NCBI GenBank assembly: GCA_049889535.1
Contig: JBMHDF010000018.1
Location: 62,001-126,000, forward strand
Source of the DNA: JAYQKL01 sp049889535
GTDB taxonomy: Bacteria > Pseudomonadota > Alphaproteobacteria > RS24
Length of the DNA: 64,000 bases
Direction of reading: 5' to 3'
Shown here one piece after another: positions 26,708 to 34,601 of this stretch. Positions within the stretch are counted from its first letter, which is position 1; each line of letters opens with the position of its first letter. A program made the position numbers and the translations under genes. The notes under the pieces were generated by a model, which was given only the letters and a program-made list of their open reading frames with translations, searched no databases and was not told the DNA's origin.

Positions 26708-26743
26708 AGCTTGAGTTGCAAATGAATAATCAAGCTTTTTTTT
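26708..26743 (+). terminator. Terminator-like hairpin upstream of the carA promoter
   Basis: A 7-bp stem AGCTTGA/TCAAGCT (26708-26714 and 26730-26736), a 15-nt loop and a run of 8 T on the plus strand. No plus-strand gene precedes it, so it would end an unseen short RNA from an upstream plus-strand promoter or limit antisense transcription from the yqeY side. Confidence 0.4.
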
Positions 26744-26896
26744 ATCTCAACAGCAACGAGTGAGCCAGTAATAGAAGGAATCAGTTAATTTGAACATAGA
26801 ATAATTTGTAGGGATTTTTTATAACAGCGCTTGTTCGATTGTATCCTATTGTTTTTATTAGCAAATAAATCTCCACAAAAACCATAAAAACCACTC

Positions 26897-26923
26897 TTGA
26901 CCAAGCCGCTTGTTTTATATAAT
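26897..26923 (+). promoter_or_regulatory. carA promoter candidate
   Basis: A -35 hexamer TTGACC (5 of 6 consensus bases, 26897-26902) and a perfect -10 TATAAT (26918-26923). The 15-bp spacer is short but tolerable. Transcription would start near 26930, giving a leader of about 145 nt before carA. Confidence 0.6.
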
Positions 26924-26942
26924 TTCCCGTCAATTTGGGTTG

Positions 26943-26958
26943 TGATGACTCGTCATCA
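26943..26958 (+). repeat. Palindrome at the start of the carA leader
   Basis: A perfect inverted repeat TGATGAC-TC-GTCATCA about 13-28 bases after the predicted start site. It could be a repressor operator or, as RNA, a 6-bp hairpin with a CUCG tetraloop. Confidence 0.45.
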
Positions 26959-26979
26959 ATTTTACCAAAAAGGTTATTT

Positions 26980-27063
26980 ATGAGAATTGAGAGAAATTTT
27001 AAGAAATCGTTTCCAGCCAAAAGGCGGACGGTTTCTTTTTTTGTATGCGCGAATTTGTTTTGA
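26980..27063 (+). CDS. Putative leader peptide of carAB (27 residues)
   Basis: ATG at 26980 with AAGG 6 bases upstream, ending at a TGA that overlaps the carA Shine-Dalgarno region 11 bp before the carA start. The peptide starts MRIERNFKKSFPAKRR; it has four Arg codons (AGA, AGA, AGG, CGG) and three Lys in its first 16 positions, then a Phe-rich end. The frame runs straight through the terminator hairpin, as in the enterobacterial pyrBI leader, where close-following ribosomes prevent termination when UTP is low. Arginine-codon stalling is the other possibility, because carbamoyl phosphate also feeds arginine synthesis. No homologue is known to me. Confidence 0.45.
   Translation: MRIERNFKKSFPAKRRTVSFFVCANLF
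27003..27042 (+). terminator. Intrinsic terminator (attenuator) upstream of carA
   Basis: Outer 8-bp stem GAAATCGT/ACGGTTTC (27003-27010 and 27028-27035, one G-U pair), then an inner stem of CC/GG and GCC/GGC around an AAAA loop, followed by seven T (27036-27042). It is entirely inside the leader reading frame and 33 bp before the carA ATG, so it must be read through for carA expression. Confidence 0.65.
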
Positions 27064-27074
27064 GGAGAGGCTGA

Positions 27075-28283
27075 ATGACAGCAGGTTGGAACCAAGAGAA
27101 AAAAACAGGTGTGCTTGTTTTGCCTGATGGTACTTCAATTTACGGTTTTGGTATTGGGGCAGTTGGACATGCGGTCGGCGAAGTTTGTTTCAACACGGCA
27201 ATGACAGGCTATCAAGAAATTATCACCGACCCCTCCTATGCTGGACAAATCATCACTTTTACTTTTCCTCATATTGGGAATGTCGGCACAAATGAAGAAG
27301 ATAATGAAATCTCAAACCAAGATAATCTCACCCAAAAAGACGCCATAACACAGGGCATCATAATTCGCGAAGATATTACCCAGCCTGCAAATTATCGCGC
27401 TGTTGCGCATCTCGATAATTGGTTAAAAACACGAGGCCTTATTGGTTTAGCTGGTGTGGATACCCGCGCCCTCACCCGCCACATACGCGAAAATGGCATG
27501 TTTAATGCGACCATCGCCCACAATCCTGACGCTGATTTTAAGATTGAGGAGCTGGCCACCGCTGCGAAAGCTTTTCCTGGTCTCGAAGGGCTTGATTTGG
27601 CTGCTCGCGTTACCACCGCCACCCAATATAATTGGTCTCAAGGCCGCTGGGAGTGGGAAAAAGGCTTTGCAGATGGCGATAGCTCGCGCCCGCTCAAGAA
27701 AGTCGTCGCTATGGATTTTGGCATTAAGAACAATATTTTACGTTGCCTTAGCAGTGCAGGTTGCGAAGTTGTTACCGTGCCCGGCACCACCAAAGCAGAT
27801 GACATTTTGGCCTTAAAACCTGATGGGATATTCTTGTCCAACGGGCCTGGCGACCCGGCCGCGACTGGCGTTTATGCCGTACCGGAAATTGAAAAACTCG
27901 TCGCCAGTGGCAAGCCAATTTTTGGTATTTGTCTGGGCCACCAAATGCTCGCTTTGGCATTGGGTGCGCAAACCTCAAAAATGAAACAAGGCCATCATGG
28001 TGCCAATCATCCGGTTAAGGATTTAACGACTGGAAAAGTTGAAATCACATCAATGAATCACGGCTTTACCGTAGACCGTGAAAGCCTGCCTGACAATGTT
28101 GAGGAAACCCATCTTAGCCTATTTGATGGCACAAATTGCGGGGTCAAACTAAAAGACCAGCCAGTCTTCTCGGTTCAATATCATCCAGAAGCTTCGCCAG
28201 GCCCGCAAGACAGCCATTATTTATTTGACCGATTTGTAGCCTCTATGTCAGACACCCAAAATAAGGAGAATGCCCATGCCTAA
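27075..28283 (+). CDS. carA: Carbamoyl-phosphate synthase, small (glutaminase) subunit
   Basis: 402 residues. Releases ammonia from glutamine and passes it to CarB for carbamoyl phosphate, the precursor of arginine and pyrimidines. The N-terminal CPSase small-chain domain has GYQEIITDPSYAGQI and GVDTRALTRHIRENG. The C-terminal class I amidotransferase has FLSNGPGDPA, the nucleophile Cys in FGICLGHQML and the His-Glu pair in YHPEASPGPQD. GGAG and GAGG precede the ATG. It overlaps the carB start. Confidence 0.96.
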   Translation: MTAGWNQEKKTGVLVLPDGTSIYGFGIGAVGHAVGEVCFNTAMTGYQEIITDPSYAGQIITFTFPHIGNVGTNEEDNEISNQDNLTQKDAITQGIIIREDITQPANYRAVAHLDNWLKTRGLIGLAGVDTRALTRHIRENGMFNATIAHNPDADFKIEELATAAKAFPGLEGLDLAARVTTATQYNWSQGRWEWEKGFADGDSSRPLKKVVAMDFGIKNNILRCLSSAGCEVVTVPGTTKADDILALKPDGIFLSNGPGDPAATGVYAVPEIEKLVASGKPIFGICLGHQMLALALGAQTSKMKQGHHGANHPVKDLTTGKVEITSMNHGFTVDRESLPDNVEETHLSLFDGTNCGVKLKDQPVFSVQYHPEASPGPQDSHYLFDRFVASMSDTQNKENAHA

Positions 28284-31200
28284 ACGTACCGATATTCAAA
28301 GCATTCTCATGGTTGGAGCGGGGCCTATTATCATCGGGCAAGCCTGTGAGTTTGATTATTCCGGCACCCAAGCTTGTAAAGCATTAAAAGAAGAAGGTTA
28401 TCGCGTGATTTTGGTGAACTCCAATCCTGCCACCATCATGACCGACCCAGAACTTGCCGATGCCACATATGTTGAACCCATCACGCCCGAAGCGGTGGCG
28501 CGCATTATTGAAATAGAAAAACCAGATGCCTTATTGCCGACAATGGGCGGACAAACCGCACTGAACACTGCGATTGCACTGGCCGAAAATGGCGTGCTTG
28601 ATAAATATGGCGTGCAGTTAATCGGCGCAGATTTAGACGCGATTAATAAAGCAGAAGACCGGCTGTTATTCCGCGAAGCTATGGATAAAATTGGGCTTGA
28701 AAGTGCGCGTTCACGGGTTGTCAAAACCCTTGAAGAGGCACTGGAGGGTCTAGACCATGTTGGCCTGCCGACCATTATCCGTCCGTCATTTACAATGGGC
28801 GGCACGGGTGGCGGGGTTGCTTATAATAAAGAAGAATTCATTAACATTGTAACCCGCGGCTTAGACGCATCACCTGTGACTGAAGTGCTGATTGAAGAAA
28901 GCATTATTGGCTGGAAAGAATATGAGATGGAGGTCGTGCGCGACCGCAATGATAATTGCATCATTATCTGCTCCATTGAAAATGTTGACCCAATGGGTGT
29001 GCATACAGGCGATAGTATTACGGTTGCGCCCGCCCTCACACTGACCGACCGCGAATATCAAATCATGCGCAATGCTTCAATTGCGGTTTTGCGTGAAATC
29101 GGTGTTGAAACAGGCGGCTCAAATGTGCAGTTTGCGGTCAACCCTGAAGATGGGCGTTTGGTGATTATTGAGATGAACCCGCGTGTGTCGCGCTCTTCTG
29201 CACTGGCGTCAAAAGCCACAGGTTTCCCGATTGCTAAAATTGCCGCCAAATTGGCCGTTGGTTACACATTAGATGAGCTGATGAATGATATTACAGGCGT
29301 CACACCAGCCAGTTTTGAGCCGACTATTGATTATGTCGTAACCAAAATCCCGCGCTTTGCATTTGAAAAATTTCCAGGTGCTGAATCAGTTTTGACCACT
29401 GCGATGAAATCCGTTGGTGAAGCCATGGCGATTGGGCGCAGTTTCCAAGAAAGCTTACAAAAAGCCTTGCGTTCACTTGAAACCGGGCTCACTGGCTTAA
29501 ATGAACAATTGGATTTAAGCGCAGGCGGTGAAGAGGCGACCAATATATTGCGCAAAGCACTCAACACCCCAACGCCAGCGCGGCTTTTGCATATTTCCGA
29601 TGCGCTGCGTTTTGGTTTAGCCGTTGAGGAAATTGCTGAACTTTCAGGTTTTAACAGCTGGTTTATCGAACAGTTAAAAGGCATTGTCGATATGGAAGCA
29701 AAAGTCCGCGACTGGGGCTTGCCGCAAGATAGCGACACAATGCGCCGATTGAAAAAAATGGGCTTTTCAGATGCGCGCTTGGCCGAGCTTAGCGGGACTT
29801 CAGAAAAAGATGTGCGCAGCTTGAGACATGAGCTTGAAGTGCGCCCATTTTATCGCCGGATTGATACTTGCGCCGCCGAATTTGCGGCTGGCACGCCTTA
29901 TCTATATTCAAGCTATGACACACCCTCGCCTTTTGCCAATCAAAATGAAGCTGAACCAAGCGAGCGTAAAAAAGCCGTTATTTTGGGCGTCGGACCCAAC
30001 CGTATCGGACAAGGTATTGAATTTGATTATTGCTGTTGCCACGCGGCCTATGCCTTAGGCGATATTGAAATTGAAAGCATAATGGTCAATTGCAACCCGG
30101 AAACTGTTTCTACCGATTATGACACGTCGGACCGGCTTTATTTTGAACCTTTAACTGAAGAAGATGTGCTGGAGCTGTTGGCTTGTGAAAAAGCCAAAGG
30201 TGAGCTGGCGGGTGTGATTGTTCAATTTGGCGGGCAAACGCCGCTTAAACTTTCACAAGCTTTGGAAGAAAACGGCATTCCGATTTTGGGTACCGACCCA
30301 GATGCCATTGATTTGGCCGAAGACCGCGACCGTTTTAAAGATTTACTGGATAAGCTGAATTTAAAACAACCCCCCAACGGCATTGCGCGCTCGACTGATG
30401 AGGCGTTAAAAATTGTTGAGGCAATTGGTTTTCCTGTTGTGATACGTCCAAGCTATGTGCTGGGCGGGCGGGCAATGGAGATTGTCCACACATTTGACCA
30501 GCTCAATCGCTATATGCGCGAGGCTGTTGTGGTATCTGGCGACAGTCCGGTTTTAATTGACGGCTATTTGCGCGAGGCCACAGAAGTTGATGTCGATGTT
30601 TTATCGGACGGCAAAGATGTGTTTGTAGCAGGCATTTTAGAGCATATTGAAGAGGCTGGTGTGCATTCAGGTGACAGTGCTTGCTCCATGCCGCCGCATT
30701 CTTTGAGCCAAGAAATGATAGATGAACTTGGGCGTCAAGCCAGTGAAATGGCATTAGCGCTTAATGTGGTCGGGCTGATGAATGTACAATTTGCCGTGCA
30801 ATCGGGCCCTGATGGCGATGTGGTTTATGTGTTGGAAGTTAATCCGCGCGCCAGCCGGACTGTCCCATTTGTTGCTAAAGTACTCGGTCAACCCATTGCA
30901 AATATTGCCGCGCGGCTGATGGCAGGCGTGCCGTTGGCTTCGTTCGGGTTAACCACACCAAAGTTTAAACATATTGCGGTCAAAGAGGCTGTCTTTCCGT
31001 TTGCGCGGTTCCCTGGTGTTGATACAATTTTAGGGCCTGAAATGCGCTCAACAGGAGAAGTCATGGGTTTGGATCTTGACTTTGCAACTGCCTTTGACAA
31101 AAGCCAGATTGGCAGCGGCAATATTTTACCGACAGAGGGTACAGCGTTTATTTCTGTGCGTGATACCGATAAAGAGCGCACTTTAAATGTTGCACGGCAG

Positions 31201-31539
31201 TTGCGCGAAGCTGGGTTTGAGCTTTTAGCGACAGGTGGCACGGCAACTTATTTATCTGAGCATGAAATTAGCGTCACCCCGATAAATAAAGTGCTGGAAG
31301 GGCGCCCGCATATTGTTGATGCGATTAAAAGTGACGATGTGCAATTGGTGATTAACACCACTGAGGGCGAGCAATCATTGGCCGACAGTAAATCTATTCG
31401 GCGCACGACTTTGATGAATAAAGTGCCTTATTTCACCACATTGGCAGGGGCTGAAGCGGCGGTTGGAGCGATTTTACAACGCCAAAAAAACCCGCATATT
31501 GAAGTGTGTTCCTTACAAAACTACGCCAAACAGGCATAA
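28276..31539 (+). CDS. carB: Carbamoyl-phosphate synthase, large subunit
   Basis: 1087 residues. The ATG at 28276 is preferred over one at 28270 because AGGAG (28264-28268) is 7 bases from it but only 1 base from the other. Two homologous ATP-grasp halves: the first (MVGAGPIIIGQACEFDYSG) makes carboxy phosphate and carbamate, the second (LGVGPNRIGQGIEFDYCC) phosphorylates carbamate. Each half has a PSF/PSY glycine-rich ATP lid (RPSFTMGGTGGG; RPSYVLGGRAME) and an EVNPR or EMNPR metal motif. The last 140 residues are an MGS-like allosteric domain that normally senses UMP and ornithine. It overlaps carA by 8 bp. Confidence 0.97.
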   Translation: MPKRTDIQSILMVGAGPIIIGQACEFDYSGTQACKALKEEGYRVILVNSNPATIMTDPELADATYVEPITPEAVARIIEIEKPDALLPTMGGQTALNTAIALAENGVLDKYGVQLIGADLDAINKAEDRLLFREAMDKIGLESARSRVVKTLEEALEGLDHVGLPTIIRPSFTMGGTGGGVAYNKEEFINIVTRGLDASPVTEVLIEESIIGWKEYEMEVVRDRNDNCIIICSIENVDPMGVHTGDSITVAPALTLTDREYQIMRNASIAVLREIGVETGGSNVQFAVNPEDGRLVIIEMNPRVSRSSALASKATGFPIAKIAAKLAVGYTLDELMNDITGVTPASFEPTIDYVVTKIPRFAFEKFPGAESVLTTAMKSVGEAMAIGRSFQESLQKALRSLETGLTGLNEQLDLSAGGEEATNILRKALNTPTPARLLHISDALRFGLAVEEIAELSGFNSWFIEQLKGIVDMEAKVRDWGLPQDSDTMRRLKKMGFSDARLAELSGTSEKDVRSLRHELEVRPFYRRIDTCAAEFAAGTPYLYSSYDTPSPFANQNEAEPSERKKAVILGVGPNRIGQGIEFDYCCCHAAYALGDIEIESIMVNCNPETVSTDYDTSDRLYFEPLTEEDVLELLACEKAKGELAGVIVQFGGQTPLKLSQALEENGIPILGTDPDAIDLAEDRDRFKDLLDKLNLKQPPNGIARSTDEALKIVEAIGFPVVIRPSYVLGGRAMEIVHTFDQLNRYMREAVVVSGDSPVLIDGYLREATEVDVDVLSDGKDVFVAGILEHIEEAGVHSGDSACSMPPHSLSQEMIDELGRQASEMALALNVVGLMNVQFAVQSGPDGDVVYVLEVNPRASRTVPFVAKVLGQPIANIAARLMAGVPLASFGLTTPKFKHIAVKEAVFPFARFPGVDTILGPEMRSTGEVMGLDLDFATAFDKSQIGSGNILPTEGTAFISVRDTDKERTLNVARQLREAGFELLATGGTATYLSEHEISVTPINKVLEGRPHIVDAIKSDDVQLVINTTEGEQSLADSKSIRRTTLMNKVPYFTTLAGAEAAVGAILQRQKNPHIEVCSLQNYAKQA

Positions 31540-31601
31540 ACCCGCGAAAAACCTGTTTTTTTAACGCTCATTGAGGGTTGGGATGACGGTTTTGCAGACT
31601 A

Positions 31602-31636
31602 CAAAGGCGGTTTCACTTGACCCCGCCTTTGTTTTT
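31602..31636 (+). terminator. Intrinsic terminator after carB
   Basis: A perfect 9-bp stem CAAAGGCGG/CCGCCTTTG (31602-31610 and 31623-31631) with a 12-nt loop and five T. It separates carAB from greA and lies inside an open extension of the greA frame, which rules out the longer GreA start. Confidence 0.8.
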
Positions 31637-31675
31637 CCCCAACATAGCTTTAAGGAGTTCAAAAGGGCGGAAAAA

Positions 31676-32152
31676 ATGGAAAAAGCACCTATGACCCCCA
31701 GCAGCTATGCCGCGCTGGAAGAAGAAATAAAATTGCTAAAAGGTCCTGAGCGTCAGCGTATCATCGCGGCGATTGCGGAAGCGCGCGCGCATGGCGACTT
31801 GTCTGAAAACGCGGAATATCATGCTGCTAAAGAACAGCAAAGCCATAATGAGGGCCGTATCAAAGAATTGGAAGATATGATGAACCGCGCTGAAATAATT
31901 GATATTGCAGCGCTGGCTGGTTCTAGCCGCGTGCAATTTGGCGCAACGGTTGACTTGGTCGATGAAGACACTGAAAAAGAAATGACCTATCAAATTGTTG
32001 GGGATTATGAAGCCAATGTTGAACAAGGCAAAATCTCCATTTCCTCGCCCATCGCGCGCGGGCTAATTGGCAAGGAAACCGGCGATAGTGTGGAAGTCAA
32101 CACACCAGGTGGTGGTAAATCCTACGAAATCCTTGATGTGAAGTATATATAA
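31676..32152 (+). CDS. greA: Transcription elongation factor GreA
   Basis: 158 residues from the ATG at 31676, the standard GreA length; AAGGGCGG lies just upstream. GreA enters the RNA polymerase secondary channel and stimulates cleavage of backtracked RNA. The N-terminal coiled coil has the acidic tip in EARAHGDLSENAEYHAAKEQ, and the C-terminal FKBP-like domain contains SISSPIARGLIGKETGDSVEV. The open frame reaches back to 31571, but a terminator sits in that part. It converges on the Lrp-family gene. Confidence 0.95.
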   Translation: MEKAPMTPSSYAALEEEIKLLKGPERQRIIAAIAEARAHGDLSENAEYHAAKEQQSHNEGRIKELEDMMNRAEIIDIAALAGSSRVQFGATVDLVDEDTEKEMTYQIVGDYEANVEQGKISISSPIARGLIGKETGDSVEVNTPGGGKSYEILDVKYI

Positions 32153-32206
32153 GCTCTGCTGCAGGCCTCAAGACATTCCAAAGAACACCTAAATTTTGTA
32201 CAGATA

Positions 32207-32674
32207 TTAGCCGACAGGCACCCCAGCCTGTTTTTTGCTTTGCCGGATGGTCAGGGAAGTTTTAACATTGGCCACATTCGGGGCAGGCGTGAGTTGTTGG
32301 GTCAAAAATGTTTGAAAGCTCGCCAAATCTGGTGCGACAATTTTAAGAATAAAATCAATATCACCGTTGAGCATATGGCATTCTCGAACCTCAGGCCAAG
32401 CCCGCACACGTTGTTCAAATTCTTGTAAATCAGCCTCCGCCTGACTATGCAATCCCACCATCGCAAACACGGTCACGCCATAGCCCAGCAAAGCAGCGTC
32501 AACCTCAGCGTGATAGCCTGTAATATAGCCTGCCTTCTCAAGTGCGCGCACGCGGCGCAAGCAAGGCGGGGCCGAAATGCCCACCCGCTCAGCCAGCTCC
32601 TTATTGGTAATGCGACCATTTTCAAGCATGGCTTGCAAAATTTTAATATCAGTTTTATCGAGTTTCTGTTTCAT
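32207..32674 (-). CDS. Lrp/AsnC family transcriptional regulator
   Basis: 155 residues. An N-terminal helix-turn-helix (NKELAERVGISAPPCLRRVRALEKAGYI, about residues 22-50) followed by the RAM (alpha-beta ligand-binding) domain with VFAMVGLHSQAEADLQEFE and HMLNGDIDFILKIV. Such proteins are octamers that sense amino acids. SPPCLRRV-type recognition helices are typical of the Lrp subgroup close to E. coli Lrp. The divergent neighbour is the ELM1-family gene; a palindrome (32741-32753) lies between. Confidence 0.92.
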   Translation of the reverse strand: MKQKLDKTDIKILQAMLENGRITNKELAERVGISAPPCLRRVRALEKAGYITGYHAEVDAALLGYGVTVFAMVGLHSQAEADLQEFEQRVRAWPEVRECHMLNGDIDFILKIVAPDLASFQTFLTQQLTPAPNVANVKTSLTIRQSKKQAGVPVG

Positions 32675-32740
32675 GCGCTCAAGAGTAACATTATTACCTA
32701 TTCTAGCAATATATTTTCTCTATTCGATGTGCTTTTTTTC

Positions 32741-32753
32741 TTCTATTATAGAA
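32741..32753. promoter_or_regulatory. Candidate Lrp-type operator
   Basis: TTCTAT-T-ATAGAA, a perfect 6-bp inverted repeat in a 118-bp AT-rich spacer between the Lrp-family gene and the ELM1-family gene. Lrp-family regulators bind AT-rich imperfect palindromes near their own promoters; assignment here is inference. Confidence 0.35.
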
Positions 32754-32792
32754 TAAATTCGTCTGTAACCCGCAATATTCTGGCTAAAAAGC

Positions 32793-33854
32793 ATGATACG
32801 CCCAACCACACCTTCCACAATCTGGACATTGACCAATGGCATGGCCGGATTTGAGGTGCAAACATCAGCGATAGCTGAAGCTCTTGCCGCAAGGCTTACG
32901 CATCAGGAAAATTTGACGGAAAATTCAATTCTGATAAATCGTAAAATCATTAACCCGCCGCCGCCCTATCGCTGGCTGGCGCCTTATGGACCAGCCTATC
33001 AACCCAAAGACTGCCAGCCACCTTATCCAGATATTTTAATTGCATCAGGGCGTAAAACCATTCCATTAGCGCGCCATATTAAGCGCACGAGTCATGGAAA
33101 ATGCTTTACGGTAATTTTACAAAACCCGCGCCGCGCAGCTGATAATTTTGATTTTGTCTGGGCGCCTGCGCATGACGGATTATCAGGCACCAATGTTTTT
33201 GCCACCCTTTTGTCACCACATGGGTTAACCCCAGAAAACCTTGCCGCAGCTGGTCAGGATTGGGAAAGTCGTATTTTGCAAAAAGCCACAACAGGCAATC
33301 AGCCTTTGAGCAAATTAGGTGTCGTGATTGGAGGTGCAAATAAAATCTACGGTTTTACGAATGACGACCAAACCCGCCTGATTGAAACCCTCACCGCATT
33401 TGCCAAAGCCGGACATTTTTTAATGATAACCCTGTCCAGACGCAGCCCGAACGGGCTCGCCCAACACCTTTCACATGCACTCCAGAGCTGGCCACATTAT
33501 CTCTGGGCGCCAGATGATGGGCAGAGTGGAAACCCCTATCGTGGCATTTTAGGGCTGGCCGACCAGATTTTTGTCACTGGCGATAGTGTGAATATGCTCG
33601 GCGAGGCCTGCGTTACAGGCGCACCGGTTTACCTGTTTCCTTTGACGCCACAATCACAACGCCGGCAAAACAGCCTAAAACGCTTCACTCACTTTCATCA
33701 TGCGCTTTGCGAAACTGAGCTTGTTAGTCTTTTTGATGATGCGCTATGCGCAAAAATCGTAGCGCAATCCGCACCGCCTGCAAAAGGGGTGGGACGCAAT
33801 AGCACAGGCGAAATCGTTGATAAAATAGTAGATGCCATTCGCTTAAATACGTAA
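32793..33854 (+). CDS. ELM1 (DUF1022) family protein
   Basis: 353 residues. Matches the family related to plant ELM1 (mitochondrial fission protein), which in bacteria looks like a GT-B-type glycosyltransferase fold. WTLTNGMAGFEVQT near the N-terminus, PDILIASGRKTIPLARHIKR and FTVILQNPR at about 78-115, LGVVIGGANKIYGFT at about 178, and FVTGDSVNMLGEACVTGAPVYLFPL at about 258 are the family blocks; the last resembles a nucleotide-sugar binding loop. No substrate is known. It is followed by a 2OG-Fe oxygenase gene after 51 bp. Confidence 0.8.
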   Translation: MIRPTTPSTIWTLTNGMAGFEVQTSAIAEALAARLTHQENLTENSILINRKIINPPPPYRWLAPYGPAYQPKDCQPPYPDILIASGRKTIPLARHIKRTSHGKCFTVILQNPRRAADNFDFVWAPAHDGLSGTNVFATLLSPHGLTPENLAAAGQDWESRILQKATTGNQPLSKLGVVIGGANKIYGFTNDDQTRLIETLTAFAKAGHFLMITLSRRSPNGLAQHLSHALQSWPHYLWAPDDGQSGNPYRGILGLADQIFVTGDSVNMLGEACVTGAPVYLFPLTPQSQRRQNSLKRFTHFHHALCETELVSLFDDALCAKIVAQSAPPAKGVGRNSTGEIVDKIVDAIRLNT

Positions 33855-33905
33855 AACAGTCTATAAGTAAATGTAATAATTTGACGGTGGAGTGGGTCAC
33901 ATAAA

Positions 33906-34562
33906 ATGACATCAAGCCTTGAAAAATTGAATTTAACGGCACTTGAAAAAACAACATTAAAAACCGATCCATATGAATATGTGGTTGTCGAAAATTTTAT
34001 CCAGCGCGATAGCTTTGCCGCTATCACGCAGGACTTTCCGCGCATTGATAAGGCAGGCTCATTTCCGCCAGATAGCTTGGAAATAAAAGGCGCGTTTGCC
34101 GAATTAATGGCCGAACTCGACAGTTCCGAATTTCAAGCTGCGATAGAAAAAAAATTCAATATTGATTTAAACCAAAAGCCCACCATGTTTACGGTGCGCG
34201 GACAATGCGCCCGCCATAATGGCCAGATACATAATGACAGCGAGACTAAAATTATCACTGTCCTGCTCTATCTAAATGACGCGGCGTGGCAGGCCGATGG
34301 CGGCAGATTGCGGATTTTACGCGACAATCACGACCTCAATAATATGGTTGAAGAAATTAACCCAAATGGTGGCACGCTTTTGGTGTTTAAACGCTGCGCG
34401 CATAGCTGGCATGGGCATGAACCCTATGAAGGTGTGCGCCGTGCGATACAGATGAATTGGGTTACGAGTAATCAAGTGGTCGCGCATGAACAACGGCGCC
34501 ATAAACTTTCTGCCTTTATCAAAGGGCTGAATCCCCTTACTGCTTTTAAAAGTAATTTATGA
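33906..34562 (+). CDS. 2-oxoglutarate/Fe(II)-dependent oxygenase family protein
   Basis: 218 residues. A double-stranded beta-helix oxygenase: the iron ligands are probably His109-x-Asp111 (GQIHND) and a His among His166-His171 (CAHSWHGHEPYEGVRR), with Arg178 or Arg179 binding 2-oxoglutarate. ADGGRLRIL and PNGGTLLVF are the core strands seen in prolyl-hydroxylase-like members. The target could be a protein or a small molecule. It lies between the ELM1-family gene and a 658-residue unknown protein on the same strand, which may be a functional group. Confidence 0.82.
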   Translation: MTSSLEKLNLTALEKTTLKTDPYEYVVVENFIQRDSFAAITQDFPRIDKAGSFPPDSLEIKGAFAELMAELDSSEFQAAIEKKFNIDLNQKPTMFTVRGQCARHNGQIHNDSETKIITVLLYLNDAAWQADGGRLRILRDNHDLNNMVEEINPNGGTLLVFKRCAHSWHGHEPYEGVRRAIQMNWVTSNQVVAHEQRRHKLSAFIKGLNPLTAFKSNL

Positions 34563-34601
34563 TAGGTTTCGCAATCCTATTTGAATCAACCATGAGCCGT
34601 T

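Larger units (their letters stand above)
26621..27074. promoter_or_regulatory. yqeY-carA divergent region and carA leader
   Basis: 454 bp without a conventional gene. In plus-strand order it holds a terminator-like hairpin (26708-26743), a near-consensus promoter (26897-26923), a palindrome just after the expected start site (26943-26958), a 27-codon leader reading frame (26980-27063) and a strong terminator hairpin within it (27003-27042). Together these suggest carAB is controlled by attenuation. For yqeY on the minus strand I see only a weak promoter candidate. Confidence 0.55.

Noticed and set aside
26781..27095. A 104-codon minus-strand open frame across the carA leader.
   Set aside because: It covers the promoter, attenuator and start of carA, has no homologous motif and a poor start.
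31571..31675. A 35-residue N-terminal extension of GreA.
   Set aside because: An intrinsic terminator lies inside it, and the remaining protein already has standard GreA length.
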